64,000 nt of DNA. Origin: Oreocharis arfaki. Lineage: Eukaryota; Chordata; Aves; Passeriformes; Paramythiidae. Below are positions 10,660-22,640 of the stretch, piece after piece. Under the pieces are notes generated by a model. That model saw only the letters and a list, made by a program, of their open reading frames with translations. It was not told the DNA's origin and ran no database searches. A program made the position numbers and the translations under genes. Position 1 is the stretch's first letter, and the number at the start of each line of letters is the position of its first letter. The stretch is from NCBI GenBank assembly GCA_013398015.1, contig VZRR01012891.1, forward strand, positions 172,976 to 236,975, given 5' to 3'.

Positions 10660-13600
10660 GTGAGCGCGGCGCGGGGGCACCGGGGGAGGGCGGATGGGGC
10701 GGCCACGCGCTGCACAAGGCCGCTCGCTTCGAGCCTGGCGGATTTGCTTCTTAGTTACGTAATTCTGATTTTTATCTGGGTTAAAAGCTATTTGCTTAAC
10801 GGAAACGGGGCTTCTTTTCAGATTGTTGCTATGGCCTGCATCAATCTCGCGTCCAAAATCGAAGAGGCGCCTCGTCGGATAAGGGACGTGATCAACGTGT
10901 TCCATCACTTGCGGCAGTTAAGAGCAAAAAGGTAAGATCAGCTTCGTTATGAGCATAAGCACCTGTTACCACTAATGTACGCTGCAGTTCTCAATTCACA
11001 GTATTTTTCCAGGCTAAGTTCAACGACCTAAAATTGAGAAGGGAGTGCCCGTTGGCTGCTGTGTAGGCAGTACAGTGCAATCCCGGCTGCTTCTGCTTTT
11101 GTTCACTTGGTAGACCCGTTTTCCTTGTTGATTTAGCTACAGGTTATGGTTGTTTAGCTACAAGTATTGGTTCTAGTTTTAGGCCCGTTGTTGTAGTTTC
11201 AGCTTGGTTGATCCTTTGATGTCTTGTAGTTACTGTGAGGTAGTTTTAGGTGTGAGTGGCTAGTTAGTGAGTTGCTGTGTATTCTCCAGATTTTTAACGA
11301 AACTCAGCAGTCCTGATGCTTTTCTCTTGTTAGTCTGTGCCTGCCCAAGTGTGGTTGTGGTGCTAAGAAAATACTTGTTAGGAGGAAGCTGGATTTTCAG
11401 TGGTGGCAGCGTTACCTTCTAGAAGAAGCCGTTTTAGAAAGTACCTAAAAAAAGGCCTGATTTAGCCTGCAGTGTTCACAGCTTTAATGGTGAGGAGCGT
11501 GCAGCTGAGTCTGGGAGGCTGAAGGCATTTTTAGGTGCGGAAAGTGAGAGCTGCATTGTTCTGGTGCCGTGTGCCTGTGCAGGCGGTGTAGATCCGTCCC
11601 AGTTACGAGTGCCTAATGCTGCTTTTTGTGTGTAAAGCAACATTTTTCATGTGTAAAGCAAGTTAACGATGCATTGAAAGGAGCAAGGAGTGGTTGAGGG
11701 AAAGGAGTTCTCTAAGTTGCTGTTGAACACAAAATCTCCTTAATTCTGTCGGGCAGCAGTATTGTAGTTCGGGATTGGAGGTTTCAGCTTTGCTTCTGGT
11801 GGCTGATTGCTTGAAGTTCTTGGTACTCTGTAGTTACAAAAGGATTTTGTTTTCAGCTACACTGTTACATTCACATTTTATTTCTCTGCCCTGTGGCACC
11901 AGGTTGCGGCAGGAATTTAAACTTCAGTGTTGCCGAAGCTTTTCTGAGAAACAGAGTAGAAATCCCGTAGAGAAGCCAGCTGTTTGTTGGTGTCTTTGTC
12001 CTGGTTATGCTTCTGTTGAAGCCAGAACTTTGGATTTTACTGCCTCTCGATGGTGTTGTCCTAGTTAGTTTTAGATCCAAGAAGAAAGAGTTGGTGTTAC
12101 ACTTTGGACTTTAGCTTTGTTCTGTCTGGCTTTTAAAGCTGTTATCCCTGATGGCCCTGGGAGAACTGTGTGAAGTTATGCCGGGTGTGAATTCAGTGGG
12201 ATTGTCTTGCACAGTTATTAAGGGAGTCTGGTTCTTGGAATTACTGGAGCAGGCTCAGTGGTTAGTAACGTTCTGGCCTCCATCCAGGCAGTGAAGGTTA
12301 ATTAATCATATGCCTTGCTTTTCTTTGCAACGAGAATACAAATTAGTTGTTTCTTTGTGCTGTGTGAAGGATCAGAGAAACTGAACTTAACCTGTGAATT
12401 TAAATCTTTCCAGCTAGCCTGTTCCAAACCCCAACTTGTGCATGTTACGTGGTGCCTAAAGTGCATCATGTCCAGAGAAATCGTGCACTGCTACCCATTA
12501 TTTTCGGGAGAAATGGGTATTGTTGCTCTGCGATTCTGAGTGAATCTGCATGAAATTAACCTTAAAAATGCTGCAGTCTGACATTCAGACTTGCACACCC
12601 CCCTCCCCTTTTTTTTTTTTTAGCAAGCAGGATGTAAACGTTTTTCTGTACTTTTTGCAAGCTGACAATTCCATCACCTGTACACGTTATTAACTTCAAC
12701 TCTTTTTTCCCTTGCAACCGACTATACAGCGACCAGCTACATTTACCAAAGCCTGGGTGATGTGGAGTGGTACATAAAGATGAAGCTGTCGTCATGGCAA
12801 CAGTGAGTGAAGTATCGAAAATCCCCAAGGAGAAGCCAGTGCTCTGAGCATAGGTCACTGGAACCGGGGGACTAACAGGTTGGCCGCTGGTGAACCATTT
12901 GGAAGAACTCCTGTATCTTGTTATAAGCTTTTTTCTTTGCTGTCCAGGTTTTTAGAATACTAGCTTAATCTTTTTTTTTAATTTATTTTTTACTGAAGCT
13001 AACACTTAGGCTGTAGTTAGTCTCTCACACACAACCCAGAACTGAAACAGGCTGCTGTACTTTCTTTTTTAGTCTAGCATTTCTGTTAACTGAAGCTCTT
13101 AACCTGCACACGAATTTGGGGTAGTTTGGGTAGGCTTTGCTTTCTTTCTTAACCAGTTTTGGGTTCTTAGTTCCACTTTCTGGCTCTGTATAATTGCAGT
13201 TTGAATTCACAGTAAAACGAGGGTACGGAAGTCTTGAATTTGTACATTTTTATCAATTATGATGTAAGCAGTCCCTTCTATGTACCTGTTTGCAGAACTG
13301 GGAATTGCATTGGAATTTTCTTTTTATGAGACATGTAGCCAACTGAGGTGGTATTTCTAATGCTGAGAAGTAAGAAAAAGCTAAATAAGTGTTTTGGACA
13401 AGCATATTTTCTTTGGGATCTTTGACGAGCATATGTGATGTAGAACTGCATGTAAAAATGTTTGTGTGCATGGAGAAAAGCTCGTACTGTGGAAAAACTG
13501 CTTTTTAAATAACTGTGTGCCAAAACCTCTGTGTTCTGAGCAAAGTGCAACTGTTGTTTAACTTGTAGAATGTAGTTTGAAGTTGATTTTATTTCTTTTG

Positions 13601-16600
13601 ACTGTGCCTGAAAGCTGCAGAAAGTCCTGAGACTGGAAATGTGACTCGTGTGGTGCTGTAATCTCACATGGTGCTTTGAGGTGCTCAGTCAGCTGTTCCT
13701 CACTCAGGGGCCCTGCAGCGGGGCTGCATTAATGACACACATTCGTAGTGCCTTCAGACTGTCCTGCAAACCTGTGCTGCTTGTGTTTGTGATCCTGGAG
13801 ACAAACAGAGAACTGGTGATCTTTTACTGACCAGTGTAACAGATCTCTGCTCTTGGAAATGAGGTGCTGGTGCTCTGCTGTACTTGTCACAAGTGCTTTG
13901 CTCATTAGGAACAAAACTCCATGCAGGGCACCGTTCCTCCGAGTATTAGTCACGTCAAAGACATCAGAGTTTAACATTACACCAAATGGAGCTGTGTGGA
14001 GAACTTAGGTCTCGTTTGTCAGTGATTTTTAAAAAAAAGGTATTTTTCATTTGTTTATTGTTGCAAACACGTTACAGTGTGTGTTAATCTTCTGGGTTGT
14101 TACACAGTCTGAATCTCAATCAAGTTTTGCATCTTAAGTGTTGGATTGACTTCCCAGAGGGGCCACTGTGTGCTCTGTTCTTAAAGATAAACTCTTGCCT
14201 GGAGCTCTAGTGCTGGTCTGTAGGAACAGATTCCAAGTAAGAACTTGAAACACTCCTTGGCTACACAGGGTTTGAAGCTTATATTTCATATATAAGCTTA
14301 CAAATTCTTTTTTCTCTGGTTTGTTACTTGACCCTCAGATAATTCTTGGACTGAGAATTAAGTGCAGCAAATGCAGTGGCAAAGTTCCTCTTTTTTCTTA
14401 GTAGAAAACAAAGAAGTTTTTCAAAGGGGAATCTCTGACGTTTCTGACTTGTAAATAATTGTTTACCAACATTGCGGAGTTTATGGCAAAAGTATTACAT
14501 TGGTGAATCAATGCAGTGGAGAAGTTCTGCCAGTAATAAGGTGCAGTAAAACACCTGAGCCTTCTGAGGATTTTTGTTTTTCCATAAGTGGATAAAAGGC
14601 TGCATTCATCTGGAAATCCTGTTTGGATAAACTGATGGTTTTCATGGCTTTCTTAGGGCTGTAGGTCTCTAGGACTTGTGACCAAAGGAATGTGGGACAG
14701 CAGAGTAAAGCAAAGCACACTTGGCATGTTGGGTTTCCCGTCCCTGTGCTGTGGAACACGTGCCAAGTGTGAACTGTTGGCGCTGATCCCATGGCCCTGT
14801 GCGAGGACAGTGAAAACTTAAACTGCAGTAAACGCCCACGTCTGTCCTGCCGCACTTGGAGCCACCTTAACTTCCTTCCAGAGCTCTCAGGGAATGCAGG
14901 ATCATGTGGAAGGTGGGGTGTTGGGTGATCCTGTGCAGTCCCACTGGAGATTTTTTTAATAGCCTGGAAGTCATGGCTGTCCTGGGTGTTTAACACAAGA
15001 TCTCCCACCTGTGATGAAGCTTTCTGCTAACAAACAGCCTGGACACCTGAACTCGCTCTGGGTGCTGCTCTGCAGATCCTGTTAATGCCAGTGATCTCAA
15101 GATAAAATTGTGGAGAGAAATAATGAAGGAAATGTTACCAACACCAGTGAAATTGATGGGAATGGATTGGAAGTGAATCAGTTTCACTGATGGAATGAAC
15201 TCAGCTTGGTTGTTCCGTTGTCCCACTCCAGAGCACTGTGTTTAGCTTGTCTCTGTAGTGCTGTAGTGTTCAGACAAAATCAGCTCCTCTCTGAAGTAGT
15301 TACTTTAAAGAGGCTTGGAAAGCTTTTCTTTTTCAGTTAATTATGGAGAGAAAAGAAAAACAACCACCCATAAACAAAACAAAAAATCCCCCAAGTCTGG
15401 GTTTATTTGGAGGAGCTGAAATGAAAAACCTTGTAAACTTGTCCTGATGAGTGAGAGTAACACACTTAACTAGAGAAGTTACTCTGATGGAACATGGAAA
15501 ACCTGGCATTTTATATGCTGAGGCAGTACTTGAGTTGTACCAGGAAGCTGCAGTTTTTCGTTCCAGAGCTGGGAGCTGCATCTCAGCCCCTTGGGAGGAG
15601 CAGGGACAGCTCAGGCTTCAAGTGCATGGTTATACAACAAGATGCTTTTGTTAGGGAAGTTTGTTGTGTCCTTTGCCCCTGGCAATCAGTGTCGGCCCGG
15701 GTGACTGCAGAGGTCATGGCATAAACTGGATTGTTGAAGTTGGGGAGCTCATCCAGCGTTGCTCTTAAATTGTCCCTTTCTTCCTGGGGTGGGAACCTTG
15801 GGTTTTTGGGTATTTTTTCTGCTCTGTGACCTATCAGGGAAGAGAAGTGAGATCCACTCATGGAATTTACAAGTTGGCAGTGAAATATTCTGTCTGATAA
15901 AACAAAAGCTGTATTTTGAATCCACTTTGCATTACTTTTTTTCTTTTGAAGGTAATGTAAAATAAATTTGTCACCAGTGCTTGGGATGTATCATGTACAG
16001 ACCGTGGTTTATTAGAGCGTAACGAGCTGCAAAAACATTATTCTGCTTTGGAAAGCACATGGAATGTGTGAGGCATATTACAGGGAAAAAAGCTGATCTG
16101 TCTTCAGGAGGAAGTGGATTAAAATATCCCATGTGGAATGTTGAAAGGTCAAGTCTAAGTACGGACAAAGCAAAGAATATGCAATGGCGTGTGACACTTG
16201 TGCATGAAGTGTACAGAAGGTTATTGTGGTTAAACATGCTCTGGACAGTTCAGGGGTTGGATTCTGAAGGAATTAGGGCTTGACTGTGCTGGAGTTTGAA
16301 ATCTCTCTCTGAAATGAGCTGTTGTTTTGCAAACGAGAACAGCAGCAGGAACATCCCTGGTACCACTGGAGAGGGGTGCAGGCCCAGAGTCCCAGGCAGA
16401 TCTGTCCCCGTTTCCCAGGTTAATTCTGTGCTTCACTCAGCTTTTCACACATCACAGGGCAGGGCTGGCTTCTCTGAAGGGTGATTCAGCTGCTCTTCCA
16501 GTGCATAAGAAACTGCAATTTCTAAAGCACGAGCTGCTACTTTAATACCAGTAAGAACCCTGTTCTGGTGTACTTCTGCTTTGAAATCCTGCCTGGCAAA

Positions 16601-19600
16601 GGACTCCTGCCACCTCTGCCACAGAGAGGAAATGTTCTTGGGAGTGCCCTCCATCAAGCCAACTCCTTCCAGCAGCTGGAGCAGTGCAGTTTGCATACAC
16701 AGGAGCAGAAGGTTATTTTTTTTTTTATCTCAGCCATCTAATCTGTAGCTAGCCAAAAGCAGCAACTAAACTAGTTTATCTAAACTTGGACAGCACAAGA
16801 TTAATGCTTAAACTTGCTTGCAGGAGTTGAAAACCGGTTTCTGTTGCCATTAGTTGGTTGGAAGGGAAAACAGAGTTGCCGTTGTTTTTGGATATGCAAA
16901 ACAGTTTTGATTTTATTTCTTGCAAACTATAGGACTCCAAGCCCCCTGATACTTGATCAGAACTACATAAACACCAAAAATCAAGTAATCAAAGCAGAAA
17001 GGAGGGTACTGAAGGAGTTGGGATTTTGTGTTCATGTCAAGCATCCTCATAAGGTGAGTTCTCAACAGTAATGTAATTGTAATTCTTACTGTGCTTTGGT
17101 GGCATCACTGGGAGCTGTGGAACAAGAAACACAGGTGTCAGAATGACCTGAATTCTTCTCTTTATTCCTTTGTGGTTATTAATGTTTTTGCCAGAGTACT
17201 TGGGCAGACAGCCATATTGACTTTAGTAGAAGTCATTTCCCTGGGAAAGGGTAAAGGTGGCTGGTTTGAAAAGCGTGGAAAAGTAGTGAAATAAAGAGTT
17301 GTCTGTGGGTGACATGAGAGCTTAGAGTGTGTGCTTGGAGAGAAGGAGCCCCCATAGTTTGGGCACGCTGTTGGATTTCATTTTTACATATGTATATGTT
17401 TACTTCCTTACTCCTGCTTTATGTGTTAAAACTGACTCTTTTTTCTCTTTCCCCCCTCCTTATTCCTCAGATCATTGTTATGTATTTACAAGTCCTAGAA
17501 TGTGAACGTAATCAAACCCTGGTACAGACAGCCTGGTAAGTTGCTATTTTCCATTCTTTTCCTAGCCAGGAAAATAGTAGCAGAAATAACAAGCCTGCTG
17601 ATTCCTATGCAAAGCAATGAGCTGTAAGTTACCCCCCAAACACATTGGGAAAATCTCGTGGTGCTTGTTTCTGCTTACTATTTTCATGGCTTAATTCCAG
17701 CGTAGCGATGGAGAACTCAATTTAACTTTGTTCTTTTTTCTACTCTTTGATTGAAGGGTAGTCCCTGCTGGTAAGTCATAGAGCTCTGCCCTCTGCACCT
17801 CAGCCCTGGGGATGGCTGCTTTGGCTGCCCTTCTCTCCAGCCAAGCCAGTGCAAGCCCTCAGCGAGTTCACTGCCGTCACCCAAAGCCAGCGGGCAGCAC
17901 GTCCTAGTTCTGTCCTGGCGCCAGGATTTGTATATTTGGTTCTAGAAGTAACTGTTACAACTGTTTCTCGATGTCTTTGTTGCCTACCTGCTGTATGTTA
18001 AAGGACACGTGGGGGACGGTTCTGCCGGCGTTTCTTCAGCTGATTTGGCGTTTAAACTTGAGTTAAACAGAGGAGGACAGTGCATGCAGCATGTTCACCT
18101 AGCAGCCAGGCTGGGCATGGGGGTGTAAAGTCCTCACTGACTGACTGCTGTTCCTCTCTCCTATAGCTTGGGAATTTAGAAATCCGTGGAACTCTGCTGT
18201 CCTCTGTATCTCTGGGCATGTGTTGCTTGGCAGTGCCAGCCCTGGGCAAGAACAGGAGCTCAGGGGAGTGGGGGTCCAGTCCTAACTCACAGGTCTTTTC
18301 CAACACTCTAATGAGCAAATGGGTTGCATCTCCCTGGATGAATTTGATGTGATTCAAGGCACATATAATTTAAATGCAATCAGAGTTTTATGAGCTCTGT
18401 AGGTTGTGTGTAGCCTCTGGAAAATGGTAGGTGGAAAACAGACCTTGCTTTCCTGGTGGCACTTGATTTCTACATCGTTTTTTAAGTACAAACCCATTGG
18501 TGTTTAAGACCATCAGCTGGACAGAGGCAAAGTGGTTGTTAAATTGTAACTCAATGGACACTTCCCAGGATAATTTAACCTCAGAAGTAACCATTCCACA
18601 CTTCTTGAATTTACTGCTGCACATTATTGCCTTGGGTGTAAAACTGTGGCAGTGGTGCAAGCTGGGTACAGAGTGACACATGTAAACTTCCAACACGGTC
18701 ATCCAAAAGAAATCACGTGTTTAATAGAACAACAGAAAAAATAATAAAGTCAATTGAGTCTCCAGTATTGTTATCTTCTAAAAGAAAAGCCAGCTGGAGA
18801 TCCAACCTCTGCTGCTTTGCTTTTTAGGAATTACATGAACGACAGCCTCCGGACGAACGTGTTCGTTCGCTTCCAGCCGGAGACCATCGCGTGTGCGTGC
18901 ATTTACCTCGCTGCTAGAGCCCTGCAGGTGAGCCCTGGCTGCACTGAGCATTGCTGGCTTAAAGGAAATCTATGGAAATACTTCAGCAAAACCTGGCCTG
19001 AAATCTCCATTAAGCTTCTCCTTGTTTGATTTTCAGATCCCGCTGCCTACCCGTCCCCACTGGTTCCTGCTCTTCGGCACCACGGAAGAGGAGATTCAGG
19101 AGATCTGCTTAACAACTCTGAAGCTTTATACCAGAAAGAAGGTGAGATTGACGTGTTGGGTTTTCCTGCTTGATGCTCAGTGCAGCTTGAGCTGAGTTAC
19201 GGTTGTCCAAAAAAGTTTGGGAATGCCTAATACAGATGTACTAATGGGAAAGGTTCCTCTAAGGAGAGAGCAGATTCTGGAAGTTACATTACTGGACAGA
19301 TCATTAAAAGCCAACTCAGTCTTTTTCAGAAATCAGATGAAAATATGAATGACTTTAGTTCAGCTTCTTACCTGGTTGTTACTTCCTTAGCCCAATTACG
19401 AATTTCTGGATAAAGAAGTAGAAAAGAGGAAAATGGCACTACAGGAAGCAAAACTGAAGGCGAAAGGTTTAAATCCAGATGGAACTCCAGCACTCTCAAC
19501 GCTGGGTGGCTTTTCTCCTGCATCCAAACCATGTAAGTTTGTTTTCCCAGCAGAACCTTGCCATGATACTGTGTGATAAGTATTTGTGTAAAAATAAAAT

Positions 19601-22275
19601 AGGTTTGCTTTTTCAGCTGTTAGGCAGTTCAGGCTTCCTCACAGAATGAAGCAGCAAGGCAAATTTTCTGGTTTTTAACATAGGTTTTAAAACCGGTCCC
19701 AAAACCTTGAAACCAGATTAGAGGGAAAAGGGATGCTTTATTCCATATTTCCCCAGATAAGAGAGTGATCTATTAATAATATTCATCCTTAAGAGAATGA
19801 GGTAATGAAGCAGGACTTGCTGTGTGTTCTGTGATGTGAAGAGAGGCTTTCTAGATTTAATTTGGGGGTGCTGCAATATATTTCATGGCCCCTTTTGCAG
19901 CAGGTATCTGTGAAAATTCCTTCCCCTGTTTTTCTTCATGTGCTTGGCAACTGTTTGGTGCAGTGAGGGCCGACAGCTGGTGGGCAGGAAATGGGGGAGG
20001 GACAGGCCCAGTGCTGCCTTGGCATCAGAGGGAATGAATTGGAACATGTACCTTGAACTGGCCAGTCTGTCTGAACTCTCATGGTTTCTCCTGAAGAGTC
20101 CTGGGTTTTCAGAGGTCTTTGGGCTGGGAAGTGTGAATTTCTCACTCAGCAAGGAAAGTGTTTCATTTCTGCGAGGAAGGAGCCAGGGTTGGAAGAGTTT
20201 GAAAGCAGGACCTGTGGTGGGCTTAACAGCCCTGCCATGAAAGGTGAATCCATCTCTGGGCTCTACCAACTGTCTAGAGACAGACTGACTTCTTGACTAG
20301 ATAATTTTGTCACTCATGTATATTTGTGCCATTAATGTAAAGATGAAATCTGTAGTTTTGCTGGGCAGGCTTAATCCTTTCTATAGCATTGGAAATGAAT
20401 GTCAGGGTAACAAGTTCTGTAGTGTGGGGCATGAGGGCAGCTTTGGTTTTGTACCTTTTGGCCCCAGGTGAGCTTGGCTGTGTGCTCTGAAGGTCACAGT
20501 GCTGTTCCTCCTTCATGGCCAGAGGGTTTCCCCATGAATATCCCATTCCAGGAGTGGATATAAATGGAGAGGTGGAATGAAATAATAGCTGTGGAGTTCA
20601 TATCTACGCTCAGTGCAAGTCCTGGTGAAGGTGTATAAGGGGTGTACAGTGTGTTTGTGACAAAGGATGAATAAAGAGCTAATTCTGAACTGAAATTTAA
20701 TTCTTAGCTTCCCCGAGAGAAGTAAAGGCCGAGGAGAAATCTCCAGTGTCTGTGAATACCAAAACCATTAAAAAAGAGCCGGAAGAGAGGCAGCAAACCT
20801 CAAAGAGCCCTTACAATGGGTAGGTACAACTCCCCTCCTGATCAGAGAACACTTGAGCAGCAGTGCTTTCAGCTGAAGCACCGGGAGCTCCTCCTGAGCT
20901 CTGCGTGGTGAGGCGAGTGCCTGAGCAGTGCCAGTGCTCCCCGGCAGGCTGAGGAAGGAGAGCAAGAGGAGCCGGAGCAGCAGAAGCGCCAGTCGGTCCC
21001 GCTCCCGGACAAAGTCCCGCTCGCGCTCCCACAGCCCCCGCAGGCAGTGAGTGGGGCTGGGCTGGGGGGGCTGGGGGGTTTTGTCACACTTAGTCCTGTA
21101 AATACAGGATATTGCAGCAGGGCTTTGCACTGCAAGAACCAGGGCCACTCCCGAGTGCTGGCCAGCAAAAGGGGGAAGCTCGGCTTGCCTGCAGGCTCGG
21201 TTCTGGGTGTGGAGCTGCTTTTAAGAGTTCAGGCTGTAGTATGGAAGCTTAAGCCTGTCCTAACTGTGCTGTACCTGAGGTGGGCTGGGGTTAGTCTTCC
21301 CTCATGGCATAGTCTTCACAAGGATCCCATTACAAGTGAGAGCAGTCTCTGGGAGCACAGTGCCCTTGGAAGGGGTGAGAGGTGCTCCAGGTGTGGCAGC
21401 CTCCTTGTGTCAGTGCTCCCTGGTGCAGTGCCTGGCTCTTGAGGACTCTGCCCCTCTCCTGGGTGCAGTGAGAGCTGCTGCCTTTAAATGGGGATATTTT
21501 AGGAATCTTCTGGCTCACATCTAAGTTGGAGGCTGCCACCTTGGATCTCAGTGAAGTGCTCCCCAAAGCATCACTGAAGAAAAAAGGCAATACCCAATTA
21601 GTGATCTGCTGTTGAGGGACGACCCTTGACAGGGTGGACAAAAGATGCTGCATTCTGGTTTTAGTTTGAGCTGTTTATTTTCAAACGAGCTCAGCTAAAA
21701 GACTCTCTGAGTGCTTGGGGTTGGAAGGACCTTAAATCCCACGTCACTGACCCCAGCCTTCCATGGGGCAGGTTGTGTGTCCTGAGACATTGGCTGTCCT
21801 CCCTCACTAACCCCTCAGGGACCAAGCCCGATTTCTTCCAGTAACTTGGAAATCTGTAAGCACTGATTTCTGTTTGACTTTCCCGGTGCGGGGGCTGTGT
21901 TGTAACTGTTGCCTCTCGTGCAGCTACAACAACCGGCGGAGCCTGTCGGGCACCTACAGCTCCCGCTCGCGCAGCCGCTCGCGCAGCCACAGCGGGAGCC
22001 CGCGGCGGCACCACAACCACGGCTCGCCGCACGCCAAGGCCAAGCACGGCCGCGAGGAGCTCAAGGGCGCCGGCAGGCACGGCCACAAGCGGAAAAAGTC
22101 CCGCTCCCGCTCGCAGAGCAAGTCCCGGGAGCACTCGGAGGCGGCCAAGAAGCACCGGCACGAGCGCGGGCACCACCGGGAGCGGCGCGAGCGCTCGCGC
22201 TCCTTCGAGCGCTCCCACAAGGGCGGCAAGCACCACGGCAGCGGCCGCTCGGGGCACGGCCGGCACCGGCGCTGA
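10585..22275 (+). CDS. CCNL1: Cyclin L1 (5' partial: exon 1 missing)
   Basis: Cyclin L1 partners CDK11-type kinases and acts in pre-mRNA splicing in nuclear speckles. Coding parts are 10585-10659, 10822-10931, 16933-17053, 17471-17535, 18828-18927, 19037-19141, 19391-19532, 20708-20819, 20948-21046 and 21924-22275. Together they give 426 codons plus stop, and all phases close. Visible residues 1-102 cover most of the first cyclin fold (VAMATGQVLFHRFF, INLASKIEEAPRRIRDV). Residues 103-192 cover the second (ECERNQTLVQTAWNYMND, RPHWFLLFGTTEEEIQE). The region from about 277 to the end is an Arg/Ser-rich domain ending HGRHRR. Human CCNL1 is about 526 residues, so only an N-terminal exon of about 100 residues is missing. 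CCNL2 is the alternative, but the SPYNG and YNNRRS segments and the LEKR1 neighbour favour CCNL1. Confidence 0.96.
10822..10931 (+). CDS. CCNL1: CCNL1 coding exon 3
   Basis: It encodes IVAMACINLASKIEEAP through LRQLRAK. The last Arg codon is split as ag|g across the long intron 3. The acceptor is cttcttttcag and the donor ag|gtaaga. It is separated from exon 2 by only 162 bases. Confidence 0.95.
10932..16932 (+). other. CCNL1: CCNL1 intron 3 (6.0 kb)
   Basis: This is the longest visible intron of the gene, bounded by gtaaga and tgcaaactatag. Apart from the candidate poison exon at 12730-12802 I recognise no coding sequence, RNA gene or clear CR1 copy in it. Its length and lack of repeats, next to 100-130-base introns elsewhere in the gene, suggest conserved regulatory content. 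Confidence 0.8.
12730..12802 (+). CDS. CCNL1: Candidate alternative (poison) exon of CCNL1
   Basis: A 73-nt block has a pyrimidine-rich tract and acceptor (cttttttcccttgcaaccgactatacag in context) and a good donor ca|gtgagt. Spliced after exon 3 it completes the split codon as Ser and reads SDQLHLPKPG, then a TGA at 12758-12760. The length is not a multiple of three. Inclusion would truncate cyclin L1 inside its first cyclin fold, or send the transcript to nonsense-mediated decay. Truncated cyclin L isoforms (ania-6 short form) are known in mammals, and I recall an ultraconserved element in CCNL1. That this exon is used in this bird is inferred. Confidence 0.7.
16933..17053 (+). CDS. CCNL1: CCNL1 coding exon 4
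   Basis: It encodes TPSPLILDQNYINTKNQ through HVKHPHK, the link between the two cyclin folds. Its first base finishes the Arg codon from exon 3. The donor is aag|gtgagt. Confidence 0.96.
17471..17535 (+). CDS. CCNL1: CCNL1 coding exon 5
   Basis: It encodes IIVMYLQVLECERNQTLVQTA and two bases of the next Trp codon (tg|g). The acceptor is ccttattcctcag and the donor gtaagt. Confidence 0.96.
18828..18927 (+). CDS. CCNL1: CCNL1 coding exon 6
   Basis: It encodes NYMNDSLRTNVFVRF through CIYLAARALQ, the heart of the second cyclin fold. The acceptor is gctttgctttttag and the donor cag|gtgagc. The following intron is only 109 bases. Confidence 0.96.
19037..19141 (+). CDS. CCNL1: CCNL1 coding exon 7
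   Basis: It has 35 codons, IPLPTRPHWFLLFGTTEEE to LYTRKK, the end of the cyclin-fold region. The acceptor is gattttcag and the donor aag|gtgaga. Phase 0 at both ends. Confidence 0.96.
19391..19532 (+). CDS. CCNL1: CCNL1 coding exon 8
   Basis: It encodes PNYEFLDKEVEKRKMALQE through GGFSPASKP, a charged linker after the cyclin folds. It ends one base into a Ser codon before gtaagt. Confidence 0.95.
20708..20819 (+). CDS. CCNL1: CCNL1 coding exon 9
   Basis: It encodes SPREVKAEEKSPVSV through KSPYN and two bases of a Gly codon. It has Lys/Glu-rich tracts including IKKEPEE, a possible SUMO-type site. The acceptor is taattcttag and the donor gtaggt. The next intron is 128 bases. Confidence 0.93.
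20948..21046 (+). CDS. CCNL1: CCNL1 coding exon 10 (RS domain start)
   Basis: It encodes LRKESKRSRSSRSASRS-type Arg/Ser repeats up to HSPRR, with the His codon split as ca|c. The acceptor is tccccggcag and the donor gtgagt. Confidence 0.93.
21712..21850 (-). mobile_element. Decayed CR1-like fragment in CCNL1 intron 10
   Basis: The ggggttggaaggaccttaa block and a ccatggggcagg block resemble a degraded reversed CR1 3' end. Beyond these blocks the match is poor. Confidence 0.4.
21924..22275 (+). CDS. CCNL1: CCNL1 terminal coding exon 11 (RS domain)
   Basis: It encodes YNNRRSLSGTYSS, then long Arg/Ser and His-rich repeats, a GHKRKKSRSRSQSKSR segment and the RERSRSFERSHKGG stretch, ending GRHRR and TGA. 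RS domains of this kind target proteins to nuclear speckles. Codon third positions are almost all G or C, unlike exons 3-8, with many cgc and agc codons. Large open frames on the opposite strand are shadows of this bias. Confidence 0.96.
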
Positions 22276-22640
22276 GCCCGGGGCTGCGTCGGCTTCAACC
22301 CAAATCTCGGTTTCTGAAAGGTTGTAGAAGACTTTTTTTTCTTGTGGGAAGGAAAGCGTTACCAACTTTTGCACATAATACCTTAGCAGTATCCCGGAGG
22401 TGGCAAACGATCAGGTTCACTGTATGTATTAGAGCTGTGTATTGTTTATTGAGCTGAGAACTGGAGAAAGGATTTCTGTAAAAAAAAAGCAAAATGTACC
22501 TTATTTTTATACCAGTCAATTGCAGACGCTTATATTTAAGTATAGTTATTTGTTTAAACATGGTGGAGACTTTCTTACACTGGTTTTAGTCTGCATGTGT
22601 TCGAAGATTTTTACAAGAAATAAAATATAAAGCTTTTTTT
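22276..22640 (+). other. CCNL1: CCNL1 3' untranslated region
   Basis: About 365 bases run from the stop to just past the poly(A) signal. It is AT-rich after the first 60 bases, with a run of A at 22482-22489. The exact cleavage point is inferred from the signal. Confidence 0.75.
22619..22624 (+). terminator. CCNL1: CCNL1 poly(A) signal AATAAA
   Basis: A canonical AATAAA sits 344 bases after the stop codon and is followed from about 22632 by a run of about 19 T, a typical U-rich downstream element. Confidence 0.8.

Noticed and set aside
12757..12846. Possible box C/D snoRNA (tgatgt and ctga about 87 bases apart) in CCNL1 intron 3
   Set aside because: The flanks do not pair into a terminal stem, and the poison-exon reading explains the block better.
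21691..22374. Minus-strand 227-codon open frame over CCNL1 exon 11
   Set aside because: It is a shadow of the GC3-rich RS-domain exon and consists of low-complexity Ala/Val/Arg.
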